Shown here: positions 39,101 through 48,133 of the stretch, piece after piece
Layout of the letters: each line of letters begins with the position of its first letter
Numbering within the stretch: position 1 is the stretch's first letter
Assembly (NCBI RefSeq): GCF_900105735.1
Contig: NZ_LT629793.1
Location: 496,001-560,000, forward strand
Origin: Pseudomonas yamanorum
Lineage (GTDB): Bacteria > Pseudomonadota > Gammaproteobacteria > Pseudomonadales > Pseudomonadaceae
DNA length: 64,000 bases
Reading direction: 5' to 3'
Program-made: the position numbers and the translations under genes
The notes under the pieces: generated by a model
The model's input: only the letters and a program-made list of their open reading frames with translations
What the model was told of the DNA's origin: nothing
Database searches by the model: none

Positions 39101-39577
39101 ATGTCCATGGATACGCACAATCCCGGTCCACTGTTTAACCTCACCGACAAGGACCGGCAATTGCTGGGCCTCCTGCAAGCCAACGCCCGCGAACCCACCG
39201 CGTCATTGGCCCGCAAGCTCGGCGTCTCGCGCTCTGCGGTGCAGGAACGGATTACCCGCCTGGAAAAGGCGGGTGTCATCACCGGGTACAGCGTGCGCAT
39301 CGACCAGGACCGGCTGCAGCAGACGGTTACCTGCTTCACCATGACCTCCTGCACCAACAAGAGTTACACCGATGTCATGACGTCCCTGCGCAAGATGGAC
39401 GCCGTGCAGGCCGTGTATGCGGTCTCAGGCGAGTCCGACTTCATCATCCATCTCGCCACCTCCACCTTGAGCGAGCTCAACGCCGAGCTCACCCGGATCA
39501 ACATGATCAAAGGCGTGGCGCACACCGCGTCTCATATCGTGATGGAAACCAAGTTCAGCCGGAAATTGACGGTGTGA
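39101..39577 (+). CDS. Lrp/AsnC family transcriptional regulator
   Basis: 158 residues: HTH in the first 60 (SLARKLGVSRSAVQERITRL) and an AsnC C-terminal ligand domain with GESDFIIHL. The start could be 39101 or the ATG at 39107, which has AAGG 8 bases ahead. Family members sense amino acids. It ends the importer/oxidase cluster and likely controls it. Confidence 0.93.
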   Translation: MSMDTHNPGPLFNLTDKDRQLLGLLQANAREPTASLARKLGVSRSAVQERITRLEKAGVITGYSVRIDQDRLQQTVTCFTMTSCTNKSYTDVMTSLRKMDAVQAVYAVSGESDFIIHLATSTLSELNAELTRINMIKGVAHTASHIVMETKFSRKLTV

Positions 39578-39677
39578 GCCTTGGGAAACGCTTCGTCTCC
39601 ACGAACGGCTTCAACGCCTGACACGTCACTTCTTGCAAAATATTTCGCCTCGCCTCAATATTCAAAGCTAAAACTTG

Positions 39678-39687
39678 GTTAATTAAC
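39678..39687. promoter_or_regulatory. Short palindrome upstream of MFS gene
   Basis: GTTAATTAAC is a perfect 10-base palindrome in the AT-rich gap between the Lrp-type gene and the MFS gene, 63 bases before the latter. It may be an operator or promoter element; its regulator is not evident. Confidence 0.25.
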
Positions 39688-39750
39688 GCCAAGCCTGACA
39701 CCCATGCCATCCGCCGGGCTCTACCGCGAATGCAGTTCAAGGAATCGTTG

Positions 39751-41181
39751 ATGCAAACCCAAGACAGCAGTTGGGGCGAGTTGCTCCGGGGCAAAAACGC
39801 CACCCGCTCCATCGCGCTTTCAGGCGGCATTGCGCTGTATGCCACCAACACCTACATCGCCACCACCATCCTGCCGTCGGTGGTCGCAGAAATCGGTGGC
39901 CTGGAGCTCTATGCGTGGAGTACCACCTTGTATGTGGTGGCCTCGATCCTGGGTTCGGCCCTCACCTCCAAGCTGTTGCAGCGTACCGGTCCACGGCAGG
40001 CGTATGCCGTGGCCACCCTGGTGTTCATGGCTGGTGTGCTGATCTGCGCATTGGCGCCGAGCATGCCGGTGATGCTGGCGGGACGCTTTATCCAGGGCTT
40101 GGGCGGCGGGGTTCTGTTGGCGCTGTGTTACTCCATGATCCAGCTGGTGTTCGAAGAACGTCTGTGGCCTCGGGCAATGGCCTTGGTATCGGGCATGTGG
40201 GGCGTGGCGACGCTCGTCGGGCCAGCGGTGGGTGGTGTGTTTGCGGAAATGGACGCCTGGCGTTTCGCCTTCGGCTCGATGGTCCCGGTGAGCCTGGCGT
40301 ACATGGTGCTCACCAGCCGTGCGCTGCCCCCACGGGACACCACCGTGACTGCCACCGCTCGTTTACCGGTGCCGCAGTTGGTGCTGTTGGCCGGCGCGGT
40401 GTTGGCGGTGTGTGCGGGCAGCGTCTCGTCGCTGCCAAGTTGGAACCTGCTGGGCATCGCGACCTGTGCGGTGCTGGTGTGGCTGCTGATCCGCAAGGAA
40501 TCCAAAGCCACAGTGCGTCTTTTGCCCCGAGATGCGCTGAAATTCAGCACCCCGCTCTGCGCGCTGTACGCGACCACGTGTTTGTTGGTGATCGGCATGA
40601 GCAGCGAGATTTTCATGCCGTATTTTCTACAGCACCTGCATGGCCAGTCACCATTGGTCGCCGGTTACATGGCGGCGTTGATGGCGGCCGGTTGGACCGT
40701 CTCGGAAATCCTCAGCTCTGGCTGGACCGGCCGCGGTCCACACCGCGCCATTATCGCGGGGCCGCTGTTTATCGTGGCCGGGCTGGTGATGCTGGCAATC
40801 ACTACACCAATCGCCGGTCACGGGGACTGGGCACTGTTGGCACCTATTTGCCTCGGGCTGTTCCTGGTGGGTTTCGGCATCGGCCTGGGCTGGCCGCATC
40901 TGCTGACGCGCATTCTGCAAGTGGCGTCGGAGCAGGATAAGGACACGGCGGCATCGTCGATCACCACCCTGCAACTGTTCGCCATGGCCATGGGCGCAGC
41001 ATTGGCGGGGGTGATCTCGAACATGGCGGGCATCAATGACGTGGCGAGTGATGCCGGCGTCGCCAATGCGGCACGCTGGTTGTTCGCCGTGTTTACCCTG
41101 GCACCGATGTTGGCGTTGGTCATGGCGCTGCGGGCAACACGGACGAAGGCCTGCGTAGGGGAAGAACTGACGGTGCTTTGA
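39751..41181 (+). CDS. MFS transporter
   Basis: 476 residues with 12-14 hydrophobic spans. Its opening GGIALYATNTYIATTILPSVV and the following GSALTSKLLQRTGPRQ resemble drug-exporter MFS members. AAGGA lies 7 bases before the ATG at 39751; the alternative at 39730 lacks a site. A strong terminator follows at 41210. Substrate unknown; a link with the upstream Lrp-controlled cluster is possible but not shown. Confidence 0.9.
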   Translation: MQTQDSSWGELLRGKNATRSIALSGGIALYATNTYIATTILPSVVAEIGGLELYAWSTTLYVVASILGSALTSKLLQRTGPRQAYAVATLVFMAGVLICALAPSMPVMLAGRFIQGLGGGVLLALCYSMIQLVFEERLWPRAMALVSGMWGVATLVGPAVGGVFAEMDAWRFAFGSMVPVSLAYMVLTSRALPPRDTTVTATARLPVPQLVLLAGAVLAVCAGSVSSLPSWNLLGIATCAVLVWLLIRKESKATVRLLPRDALKFSTPLCALYATTCLLVIGMSSEIFMPYFLQHLHGQSPLVAGYMAALMAAGWTVSEILSSGWTGRGPHRAIIAGPLFIVAGLVMLAITTPIAGHGDWALLAPICLGLFLVGFGIGLGWPHLLTRILQVASEQDKDTAASSITTLQLFAMAMGAALAGVISNMAGINDVASDAGVANAARWLFAVFTLAPMLALVMALRATRTKACVGEELTVL

Positions 41182-41209
41182 GACTGAAAATCCGCTGACG
41201 CCTCCTTTG

Positions 41210-41237
41210 AAAAAGCCCTGCCTGTCAGGGCTTTTTT
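41210..41237 (+). terminator. Rho-independent terminator
   Basis: AAAGCCCTG (41212-41220), loop CCTGT, CAGGGCTTT (41226-41234), then a T-run. It lies 31 bases after the MFS stop and separates it from the HxlR/efflux operon. Confidence 0.9.
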
Positions 41238-41289
41238 GTGCGCGTAAAAATTTTTCACCGAGTTACTTTCATTATGAAATCCACTGTGC

Positions 41290-41309
41290 AATATTACTAA
41301 CGTAATATT
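41290..41309. promoter_or_regulatory. Palindromic HxlR operator
   Basis: AATATTAC-TAAC-GTAATATT has perfect 8-base arms. It lies 24 bases before the HxlR start at 41334, in place for autoregulation of the regulator/efflux operon. Confidence 0.55.
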
Positions 41310-41333
41310 TAGCAACAGATCCCGGAGCCCCTC

Positions 41334-41855
41334 ATGAAGAAAGCCAGCTTCCAGCCCATGCCCTGCCCGGTCGCCCGTGCCCTGGAGCACATCGGCGATG
41401 GCTGGAGCCTGTTGATCCTGCGTGATGCGTTCTACGGGCTGCGCCGTTTCGACGAGTTTCTCCAGAGCCTCGGGATTGCCTCGAACACCCTGACCCGCCG
41501 CCTCAACGCGTTGGTGGCCGGTGGCTTGCTGGAACGGCGACCGTATCAGGACAACCCGCCGCGCCACGAGTACCACCTTACCGAAGCCGGTCGGGACTTA
41601 CGCCAGGTCATCCTCACCCTGATGGCCTGGGGTGCGCGGCATGCGGAAGGCTCGACCAAGGTGTTTCTCGCCGATGAAGCCACCGGACGGCCCGTGACCT
41701 TGGCCTTGATGGACGCCAACACCGGTAAACCCATCACCCGCGAGGGCCACCGCGTACATGTCACCGCCGATGCCGAACCGCTGACCCTGTGGCGCGCACG
41801 AACCGGCCGGGCCTACGCGGAAAAAGACCAACTGGTCAGCCCCTTCCCCCACTAA
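41334..41855 (+). CDS. HxlR family transcriptional regulator
   Basis: 173 residues. The HxlR winged helix begins with the family's conserved cysteine, Cys11 (PMPCPVARALEHIGDGWSL), which in relatives senses quinones or oxidants, then GIASNTLTRRLNALVAGGLL. An extra C-terminal segment of about 50 residues is present. GGAG lies before the ATG. It is 22 bases upstream of the EmrA/EmrB-type pair. Confidence 0.93.
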   Translation: MKKASFQPMPCPVARALEHIGDGWSLLILRDAFYGLRRFDEFLQSLGIASNTLTRRLNALVAGGLLERRPYQDNPPRHEYHLTEAGRDLRQVILTLMAWGARHAEGSTKVFLADEATGRPVTLALMDANTGKPITREGHRVHVTADAEPLTLWRARTGRAYAEKDQLVSPFPH

Positions 41856-41877
41856 TACTCAACGAGGTCATTTCGCC

Positions 41878-42987
41878 ATGGACGCTCAAGTCAGCGCTGT
41901 GCCCGAACCCACGAAAACTTCCCGGCGCAAACAGGCCCTGCGCCTTGGGCTGCTGACCCTGGCCGTGGTGGGCGGCGTCTGGTACGCCAACCACTGGTGG
42001 CTGGTCAGCCGGTTTATCGAAGACACCGATGACGCCTATGTGGGTGCAGACGTAACGGTAATCAGCGCTAAAGTGCCGGGCTATATCAGCGAAGTGGCCG
42101 TGCAGGACAACCAGTTCGTACGCGCCGGCGACGTACTGGCCCGCATCGATGTCCGCGACTACCGCACCGCCCTGGCCAAAGCCGACGGCGCCGTGGCCGC
42201 GCAACAGGCGACGCTCGCCAACCTGGACGCCACCGAACAACTGCAACTGGCGGTGATCAACCAGGCCAAGGCGCAGATCGACGCCACCGATGCCGAAGCG
42301 CAACGGGCCAGCGACGATCAGACCCGTTACCAGAACCTGGTGCGCAGCCAGGCCGTGTCGGTGGAAAGCGCACAACGGGTCAGCGCCGTGTGGAAAACCG
42401 CTCGCGCCGATCATTCCCGGGCACAGGCCGGGCTTCAGGCGGCCAACCGGCAAATCGACGTGATTGAAACCCAGCGCGGCCAGGCACGCGCAGCGCTGCA
42501 ACAGGCCCAAGCCGAACGCGACCAGGCGCAGTTGAACATCAGCTATACCGAACTGCGGGCTCCGGTGGACGGCTACGTGGGCAACCGCCGCGCCCGGGTC
42601 GGTGCCTACGCCGCGGCGGGCAGCCAACTGATCTCGGTGGTGCCGGCGAAGGGATTGTGGGTGGATGCCAACTTCAAGGAAGACCAACTGGGCCGCCTGC
42701 AGATTGGGCAAAGCGTGAGCATCCGCGCCGACATCCTCCCGGGCCGTGAATTCCACGGCCACATCGAGAGCCTGGCCCCCGCCACCGGGGCGCAATTCAG
42801 TGTGTTGCCGCCGGAAAACGCCACCGGCAACTTCACCAAGATCGTGCAGCGTGTGCCGGTGCGCGTGCGGCTTGACAGCAACGACGCCGACTTCGGCGCC
42901 CTGCGCCCAGGCCTGTCGGTGATGGCGAAGGTCAATACCGATGAAGCGTTCGAGGACCAGGCCAGCGCCCTCAAGGCCCAGCTATGA
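41878..42987 (+). CDS. EmrA/HlyD-type membrane fusion protein
   Basis: 369 residues. One N-terminal span (about 22-42) is followed by a lipoyl-like motif (DDAYVGADVTVISAKVPGYI), a long coiled coil (about 90-200) and a beta-barrel domain. It bridges an inner-membrane exporter to an outer-membrane channel. It overlaps the MFS gene by 4 bases. No outer-membrane factor gene is adjacent. Confidence 0.94.
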   Translation: MDAQVSAVPEPTKTSRRKQALRLGLLTLAVVGGVWYANHWWLVSRFIEDTDDAYVGADVTVISAKVPGYISEVAVQDNQFVRAGDVLARIDVRDYRTALAKADGAVAAQQATLANLDATEQLQLAVINQAKAQIDATDAEAQRASDDQTRYQNLVRSQAVSVESAQRVSAVWKTARADHSRAQAGLQAANRQIDVIETQRGQARAALQQAQAERDQAQLNISYTELRAPVDGYVGNRRARVGAYAAAGSQLISVVPAKGLWVDANFKEDQLGRLQIGQSVSIRADILPGREFHGHIESLAPATGAQFSVLPPENATGNFTKIVQRVPVRVRLDSNDADFGALRPGLSVMAKVNTDEAFEDQASALKAQL

Positions 42988-44549
42988 ACAGCCCGTTGCC
43001 CGCCCTCAGCACCGCGCAAAAGGTCGCGGCCTTCGCCACCATGTGCGTGGGCATGTTTATCGCCTTGATCGATATCCAGATCGTCTCCGCCTCCCTCAAG
43101 GACATCGGCGGCGGGCTATCTGCCGGTGCGGACGATACGGCGTGGGTGCAGACCGCCTACCTGATCGCGGAAATCATCGTGATCCCCATGTCAGGCTGGC
43201 TCTCGCGGGTGATGAGCACACGCTGGCTGTTCGCGGCCTCAGCGGCCGGTTTTACCTTGACCAGCCTGTTGTGCGCGATGGCCTGGAACATCCAGAGCAT
43301 GATCGCGTTTCGCGCCTTGCAGGGGTTCCTGGGGGGCTCGATGATCCCGTTGGTGTTCACCACCGCGTTCATGTACTTCAACGGCAAGCAACGGGTGATC
43401 GCGGCCTCTACCATCGGCGCCATTGCATCCCTTGCGCCCACATTGGGCCCGGCAGTGGGCGGCTGGATCACCGACATTTCTTCCTGGCACTGGCTGTTCT
43501 ACATCAACCTGGTGCCCGGCCTGTTCGTGACCTTTGCGGTGCCGATGCTGGTCAAGGTCGACCGCCCCAACCCGTCGCTGCTCAAGGGCGCGGACTATAC
43601 CGGCATGGCGTTGATGGCGGTGTTTCTCGGCTGCCTGGAATACACCCTGGAAGAAGGCCCACGCTGGAACTGGTTCAGCGACAGCACCATCTCCACCACC
43701 GCCTGGATCGCCGCCATCAGCGGCGGGCTGTTTATCTGGCGCTGCCTGGAGATCAAGGAGCCGATCGTCGACCTGCGCGCGCTTCGGGATAGAAACTTCG
43801 CCCTGGGCTGCCTGTTTTCGTTCATCACTGGCATCGGCATTTTCGCCACCATCTACCTCACGCCGCTGTTTCTCGGGCGAGTGCGCGGGTACGGCTCACT
43901 GGATATCGGCCTGGCGGTGTTTTCCACGGGGGTGTTCCAGCTGCTGGCGATCCCGGTGTACGCGTTGCTGGCCAACCGCTTCGACCTGCGCTGGATTTTG
44001 ATGTTCGGGTTGTCATTATTCGCCCTGTCGATGTGGGACTTCTCCCCCATCACCCACGACTGGGGCGCCAAGGAGCTGCTGCTGCCCCAGGCCATACGGG
44101 GTTTTGCCCAACAAATGGCAGTGCCGCCGGTGGTCACCCTGACCCTCGGCGCACTGGCCCCCGACCGACTGAAACTCGCCTCGGGGCTGTTCAACCTGAT
44201 GCGCAACCTCGGCGGCGCCATCGGCATCGCCGCCTGCGCCACGGTGCTCAACGACCGTACCAACCTGCACTTCCTGCGCCTGGCCGAGCACCTGAACATC
44301 CGGAACGAGTCGATGAATGTGTGGCTTGACCAGCTTTCGGGAAATGCGCAGTTGCTCGGGCAAAACAGCCTGGACGCGAGCCAGTTTGCGCTGCATCAGC
44401 TGTGGGCGCTGACCTGGCGCGAGGCGCAGACGCTGACCTATGCGGATGCGTTCCTGATGATCATGGTGTGCTTTGTTGTCGCGGTGTTGCTGGTGCCGTT
44501 GATGCGCAAGGTGCAACCGCCGAAGCAGCCGTCTGCGGATGCGCATTGA
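42984..44549 (+). CDS. EmrB-type DHA2 MFS exporter
   Basis: 521 residues with about 14 spans. LIDIQIVSASLKDIGGGL in span 1 and GWLSRVMSTRWLF in the first loop are EmrB family marks. With the fusion protein it should form a drug or aromatic-compound exporter, induced through the HxlR regulator two genes upstream. Convergent with the SDR at 44559. Confidence 0.95.
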   Translation: MNSPLPALSTAQKVAAFATMCVGMFIALIDIQIVSASLKDIGGGLSAGADDTAWVQTAYLIAEIIVIPMSGWLSRVMSTRWLFAASAAGFTLTSLLCAMAWNIQSMIAFRALQGFLGGSMIPLVFTTAFMYFNGKQRVIAASTIGAIASLAPTLGPAVGGWITDISSWHWLFYINLVPGLFVTFAVPMLVKVDRPNPSLLKGADYTGMALMAVFLGCLEYTLEEGPRWNWFSDSTISTTAWIAAISGGLFIWRCLEIKEPIVDLRALRDRNFALGCLFSFITGIGIFATIYLTPLFLGRVRGYGSLDIGLAVFSTGVFQLLAIPVYALLANRFDLRWILMFGLSLFALSMWDFSPITHDWGAKELLLPQAIRGFAQQMAVPPVVTLTLGALAPDRLKLASGLFNLMRNLGGAIGIAACATVLNDRTNLHFLRLAEHLNIRNESMNVWLDQLSGNAQLLGQNSLDASQFALHQLWALTWREAQTLTYADAFLMIMVCFVVAVLLVPLMRKVQPPKQPSADAH

Positions 44550-44558
44550 ATCGTCCAA

Positions 44559-45338
44559 TCATGTTGAAGGCGGCAACGGCGCCAACCGGCTGAGCTTGGT
44601 CATCTGTTTGAATATCAGGCCAGGCGCAACCCGGCTGGCCACCTTCAGCACCTTGCTCAGCCCCGGGCATATTTCCAGTTGGCCGGCTTCAATTTGCCGA
44701 ATGCACTGCTGCACCATCAGCACTGGGTCCATACCTTTTTCATTCTTCATTTCTTCCGCGAACTCGGCCCTGAGCAGCGGTGTTTCGGTGCCGGGTGGGG
44801 CAAGCTCCACCACGGTGACGGCGCTGTGCTGAAGCTGTGCCCGCAGGCATTGGGTGTAAGCGTGCAATGCCGACTTGGACGCACTGTAGACAGGCGCCGC
44901 CGGAAACGGCACAAACGCCAGCCCGGACGAGACGTTAACAATCAAGCCGCGCGGTTGTTTGAGTAGAGCGGGAAGAAACTGCTGGATCATCCGGACCGGC
45001 CCGTTCAGGTTGATCTCGATCTCTTCAGTCACGTCCTCCAGCGCCCGCTCCCCGGCCAGCTTGATGTTGCGCATCACGCCCGCGTTATTCACCAGCGTAT
45101 CGAGCCCAGGGAACTGACCGGTGACTGCCGCAAACAGCGTTTGGATGCTGGCGGGGTCGCGCACGTCGCTTTGAAACGTGTGCAGACTCGGCAGCAGTTG
45201 CCGCGCCTCGTCCAGCCTGTGCTGATCGCGGCCCGTCACGATCACGGTATTGCCTCGTGCCACAAGCTGGCGGGCAAGCTCAAGCCCGATACCACTCGAA
45301 CCTCCCGTCACTAGCACTGTTCGTCCGGTCATCTTCAT
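44559..45338 (-). CDS. SDR family oxidoreductase (DltE-like)
   Basis: 259 residues: TGGSSGIGLELARQL, NNAG and YSASKSALHAYT. GGAG lies 7 bases before the ATG at 45338; the open frame reaches 45407. It is divergent from an HxlR regulator across 109 bases and is its likely target. Confidence 0.9.
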   Translation of the reverse strand: MKMTGRTVLVTGGSSGIGLELARQLVARGNTVIVTGRDQHRLDEARQLLPSLHTFQSDVRDPASIQTLFAAVTGQFPGLDTLVNNAGVMRNIKLAGERALEDVTEEIEINLNGPVRMIQQFLPALLKQPRGLIVNVSSGLAFVPFPAAPVYSASKSALHAYTQCLRAQLQHSAVTVVELAPPGTETPLLRAEFAEEMKNEKGMDPVLMVQQCIRQIEAGQLEICPGLSKVLKVASRVAPGLIFKQMTKLSRLAPLPPST

Positions 45339-45447
45339 CGAAACTCTCCACTGGTGGGTCACACGCAAGAAGCTTGAGGGATACACTGGCCTTAAGTAAG
45401 TAGGCACCCAAAAGATCTATACGCACCTGAAAGAGAGTGTCCAACGA

Positions 45448-45888
45448 ATGAACAAACACCCTGGCTTTACCGACGAGCAGATTGCCGCCGCCCAGTTTTA
45501 TGCCCGGCAAACGCCCCCGAAGGACCTGGACCCACGGATCGCGCCCCTGGTGACCGACCTGATAGGTCGCGTTGCGGACAAATGGACCATGCTGATTCTT
45601 GAAGCCTTGATCGAAACGACGCCTCTGCGCTTCACGCGCTTGAGTGAGCGAGTCGGCGGCATCAGCCAGAAGATGCTGACGCAGACCTTGCGAGGAATGG
45701 AGAGGGACGGCCTGGTGGTGCGCAAGGTCTACCCCGTCGTACCGCCGAAGGTCGAATACAGCCTGACAACCCTCGGCTTTACGCTGGGTTCCGCCTTTTG
45801 TGGCGTGTGGGTCTGGGCGGCTAACAATCTGGAGGAGATTGAACAGGCACGGGCGGATTTCGATCTACGGTGCAACACCGAGTCATAA
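45448..45888 (+). CDS. HxlR family transcriptional regulator lacking the N-terminal cysteine
   Basis: 146 residues with the HxlR winged helix (GRVADKWTMLILEAL ... GGISQKMLTQTLRGMERDGL). Where other HxlR proteins have a conserved cysteine just before this domain, this one reads DPRIAPLVTDLIG, so thiol sensing at that site is not possible. Divergent from the SDR at 44559. Its last 6 bases overlap the convergent NTF2-like gene. Confidence 0.92.
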   Translation: MNKHPGFTDEQIAAAQFYARQTPPKDLDPRIAPLVTDLIGRVADKWTMLILEALIETTPLRFTRLSERVGGISQKMLTQTLRGMERDGLVVRKVYPVVPPKVEYSLTTLGFTLGSAFCGVWVWAANNLEEIEQARADFDLRCNTES

Positions 45889-46416
45889 GGCCGCAAAGTA
45901 CTGGAGCACCTCTCCAATCCCGTCAATATCAGGAGCCTCGCTCACGGCGGCTTGCGGGCTGCACCATGGGTAACTCAGGCGGGACACCCAGCTCATCACG
46001 CTCCCCAGGTCTGACGCCGGCAGCGTCTTCATATGCTCTATGGTAATCGTCAGCCTTTCGACCAGCCCCGCTTCGGCATTGAACTGCCATTCATACACCC
46101 CACACCCAACACGGACTTCGCCGGAGTTCTTATCGGACATCCCCACCAGCCATTTGCACAGATAGGTGTCGGCCCCCTCTTCAGGCGGCTGCCCCAGGCA
46201 AAACGTATAGACGTTTTCAAAGGTCTGCCCGAATCGCCGTACCAGCACGTCGCCGATGCCGGCAACCCCTTCAACGTGGGGCGGGAACGAGATGGAACCG
46301 GTGCGCACTACCATGTCCAGGGTCGCCTCCGGAACAAACGCCCGGCTGAGCAAATGCGGACGGTTGCCGTCCTTGGCGAGTATGTAGTGCTGAATCGCAA
46401 GTTGAGCAGTGTTCAT
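45883..46416 (-). CDS. NTF2/SnoaL-like domain protein
   Basis: 177 residues. The overall pattern (N-terminal helix, FVPEATLDMVV, GVAGIGDVLVRRFGQTF, YLCKWLVGMSD, then a C-terminal strand pair) suggests an NTF2-like cone fold used by SnoaL-type enzymes and binding proteins. No catalytic motif can be named with confidence. It lies upstream of, and convergent with, the HxlR gene. Confidence 0.6.
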   Translation of the reverse strand: MNTAQLAIQHYILAKDGNRPHLLSRAFVPEATLDMVVRTGSISFPPHVEGVAGIGDVLVRRFGQTFENVYTFCLGQPPEEGADTYLCKWLVGMSDKNSGEVRVGCGVYEWQFNAEAGLVERLTITIEHMKTLPASDLGSVMSWVSRLSYPWCSPQAAVSEAPDIDGIGEVLQYFAAL

Positions 46417-46462
46417 GGTTTTTCCGTCGATTCCCTATCGGATGATGCTTAGGCCTTCTGGA

Positions 46463-46624
46463 TCAACTCTCAGAAGAAACAGCTGGCTCATCAGCGGATT
46501 CAGCAGCCAGTTTCAATCGGTCTGCTTTACTGATGTACTTGTCCTTGCGGGCGGGTGCCAATTTGGCGCTGGCCTTTTTGGCCTTGGCCTTGAACAGCTG
46601 CTGTAGTTTCTTTTGACGATTCAT
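46463..46624 (-). CDS. Small basic DUF2986 family protein
   Basis: 53 residues starting MNRQKKLQQLFKAKAKKASA and continuing KDKYISKADRLKLA, the DUF2986 pattern. Highly basic at the N-terminus and acidic at the end. Function unknown. It lies 46 bases upstream of the NTF2-like gene on the same strand. Below the size usually called automatically. Confidence 0.8.
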   Translation of the reverse strand: MNRQKKLQQLFKAKAKKASAKLAPARKDKYISKADRLKLAAESADEPAVSSES

Positions 46625-46769
46625 GTGGTTTATCCGGTTTGTAATCAGTGCTTGCCGCGGTGATTATCCATCTTTCATGCCTTTATCGAAGCACATTTAA
46701 TTCACGGCACTCCACAGCGCCACAGCGGTCTGTCCCTATACGCCCCTATTCTCGCCCAGCGGAGCCACC

Positions 46770-47396
46770 ATGATCATTGTCCACCACCTCAACAACTCCC
46801 GTTCGCAACGCATCCTGTGGCTGCTCGAAGAACTCGGCCTGCCTTACGAGCTCAAGCGCTACCAGCGCGACCCGAAAACCAACCTCGCGCCACCGGAACT
46901 CAAGGCCATCAATGCCCTGGGCAAATCACCGGTGATTCAAGACGGCCCCCACGTAGTGATCGAGTCCGGCGCGATCATCGACTACCTGATTCGCCGCCAC
47001 GGCCACGGCCGCCTGCAACCCGATCCCGCCACGGCCACCTATGACGAATACGTGCAGTGGCTGCACTTCGCCGAAGGGTCGGCCATGCTGCCGCTGATGC
47101 TCAACCTCTACGTTGGCCGCTTGGGTGATGCGGGTGCGCCCTTGCATCCACGTATCGAATCCGAGGTCGCGAACTACCTGGGTTATCTGGACAACGCATT
47201 GGGGCTGACGCCGTACCTGGTGGGTGACGAATTGACTGGCGCGGATATACAGATGAGCTTCATCGGCGAAATCGCCAGGGCCCAGGGTAAGTTGCAGGCG
47301 TACCCGAATGTGGCGGCGTGGGTGCAACGCTTTCAGGCAAGACCCGCGTATCAAAAGGCCCTGGAACAGGGTGGCGAATACGCGTTCGCGAAGTAA
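46770..47396 (+). CDS. Glutathione S-transferase
   Basis: 208 residues. The thioredoxin-like N-terminal domain carries a probable active-site serine in HHLNNSRSQR, the cis-proline motif GKSPVIQD and the glutathione-gamma-glutamyl contact ESGAIIDYL. An all-helical C-terminal domain follows. Cytosolic conjugating or peroxidase activity is expected; the substrate is unknown. Confidence 0.92.
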   Translation: MIIVHHLNNSRSQRILWLLEELGLPYELKRYQRDPKTNLAPPELKAINALGKSPVIQDGPHVVIESGAIIDYLIRRHGHGRLQPDPATATYDEYVQWLHFAEGSAMLPLMLNLYVGRLGDAGAPLHPRIESEVANYLGYLDNALGLTPYLVGDELTGADIQMSFIGEIARAQGKLQAYPNVAAWVQRFQARPAYQKALEQGGEYAFAK

Positions 47397-47491
47397 AAGG
47401 CCAGGCGGTTCCGGCGGGTGCCCATCTGTATTGCGTTAATCCCCGGGATAAGGATTACTGTAGGACGCATCCGGCTTTGAGATAACACAGC

Positions 47492-48118
47492 ATGTTCGAA
47501 CTCGCCCCCATCCTGACGTATGTCGCCGTGGTCATCGGCCTTTTCCTGATCCCAGGCCCAGCCGTGCTATTGGTGATCACCCGCACCCTCCAGGGTGGCC
47601 GCAAGGTCGGCATTGCCACCGGACTGGGGGTGGCCTCGGGCGACCTTATCCATACGCTGTGTGCGGCGTTGGGCCTGTCTGCCATCCTGATGACCTCGGC
47701 CGTGGCGTTCAACGTGGTCAAAATCGTCGGCGCCTGTTACCTGATCTACCTGGGCATACGCGCGTTTATGGCCAAGCCTGGCGCAACCACGCGCAAAGAC
47801 CTGCCCACGGTGACTTCGACCCAGGCGTATTTCCAGGCGGTGGTTGCCGAAGTGCTGAACCCGAAAACCGCGATTTTCTTCCTGGCCTTCCTGCCGCAAT
47901 TCATCCACCCGGAATCCGGTTCTTCCCTGGCGCAGTTCGCGGTGCTGGGGTTGATCTTTTCGGGGCTCAGTGCGGTGTACACCACGCTCATCTCGGTCTC
48001 TATTCGTCCGTTGAGCAAATGGATGGTGGGCCTTTCAAGGCTGCGCCGCTGGGAGGGAAAGATCATCGGTACTCTGTTTTTGGGGCTGGGGCTGAAAATA
48101 GCGCTTCAGCAGCGCTAA
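47492..48118 (+). CDS. LysE family translocator (RhtB-like)
   Basis: 208 residues with about six spans. The family motif IGLFLIPGPAVLLVITRTLQ is at the N-terminus and EVLNPKTAIFFLAFLPQFI in the middle. Expected to export amino acids or similar metabolites. The small kinase-like gene follows after 15 bases. Confidence 0.92.
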   Translation: MFELAPILTYVAVVIGLFLIPGPAVLLVITRTLQGGRKVGIATGLGVASGDLIHTLCAALGLSAILMTSAVAFNVVKIVGACYLIYLGIRAFMAKPGATTRKDLPTVTSTQAYFQAVVAEVLNPKTAIFFLAFLPQFIHPESGSSLAQFAVLGLIFSGLSAVYTTLISVSIRPLSKWMVGLSRLRRWEGKIIGTLFLGLGLKIALQQR

Positions 48119-48133
48119 GACCGGCGGATACTC

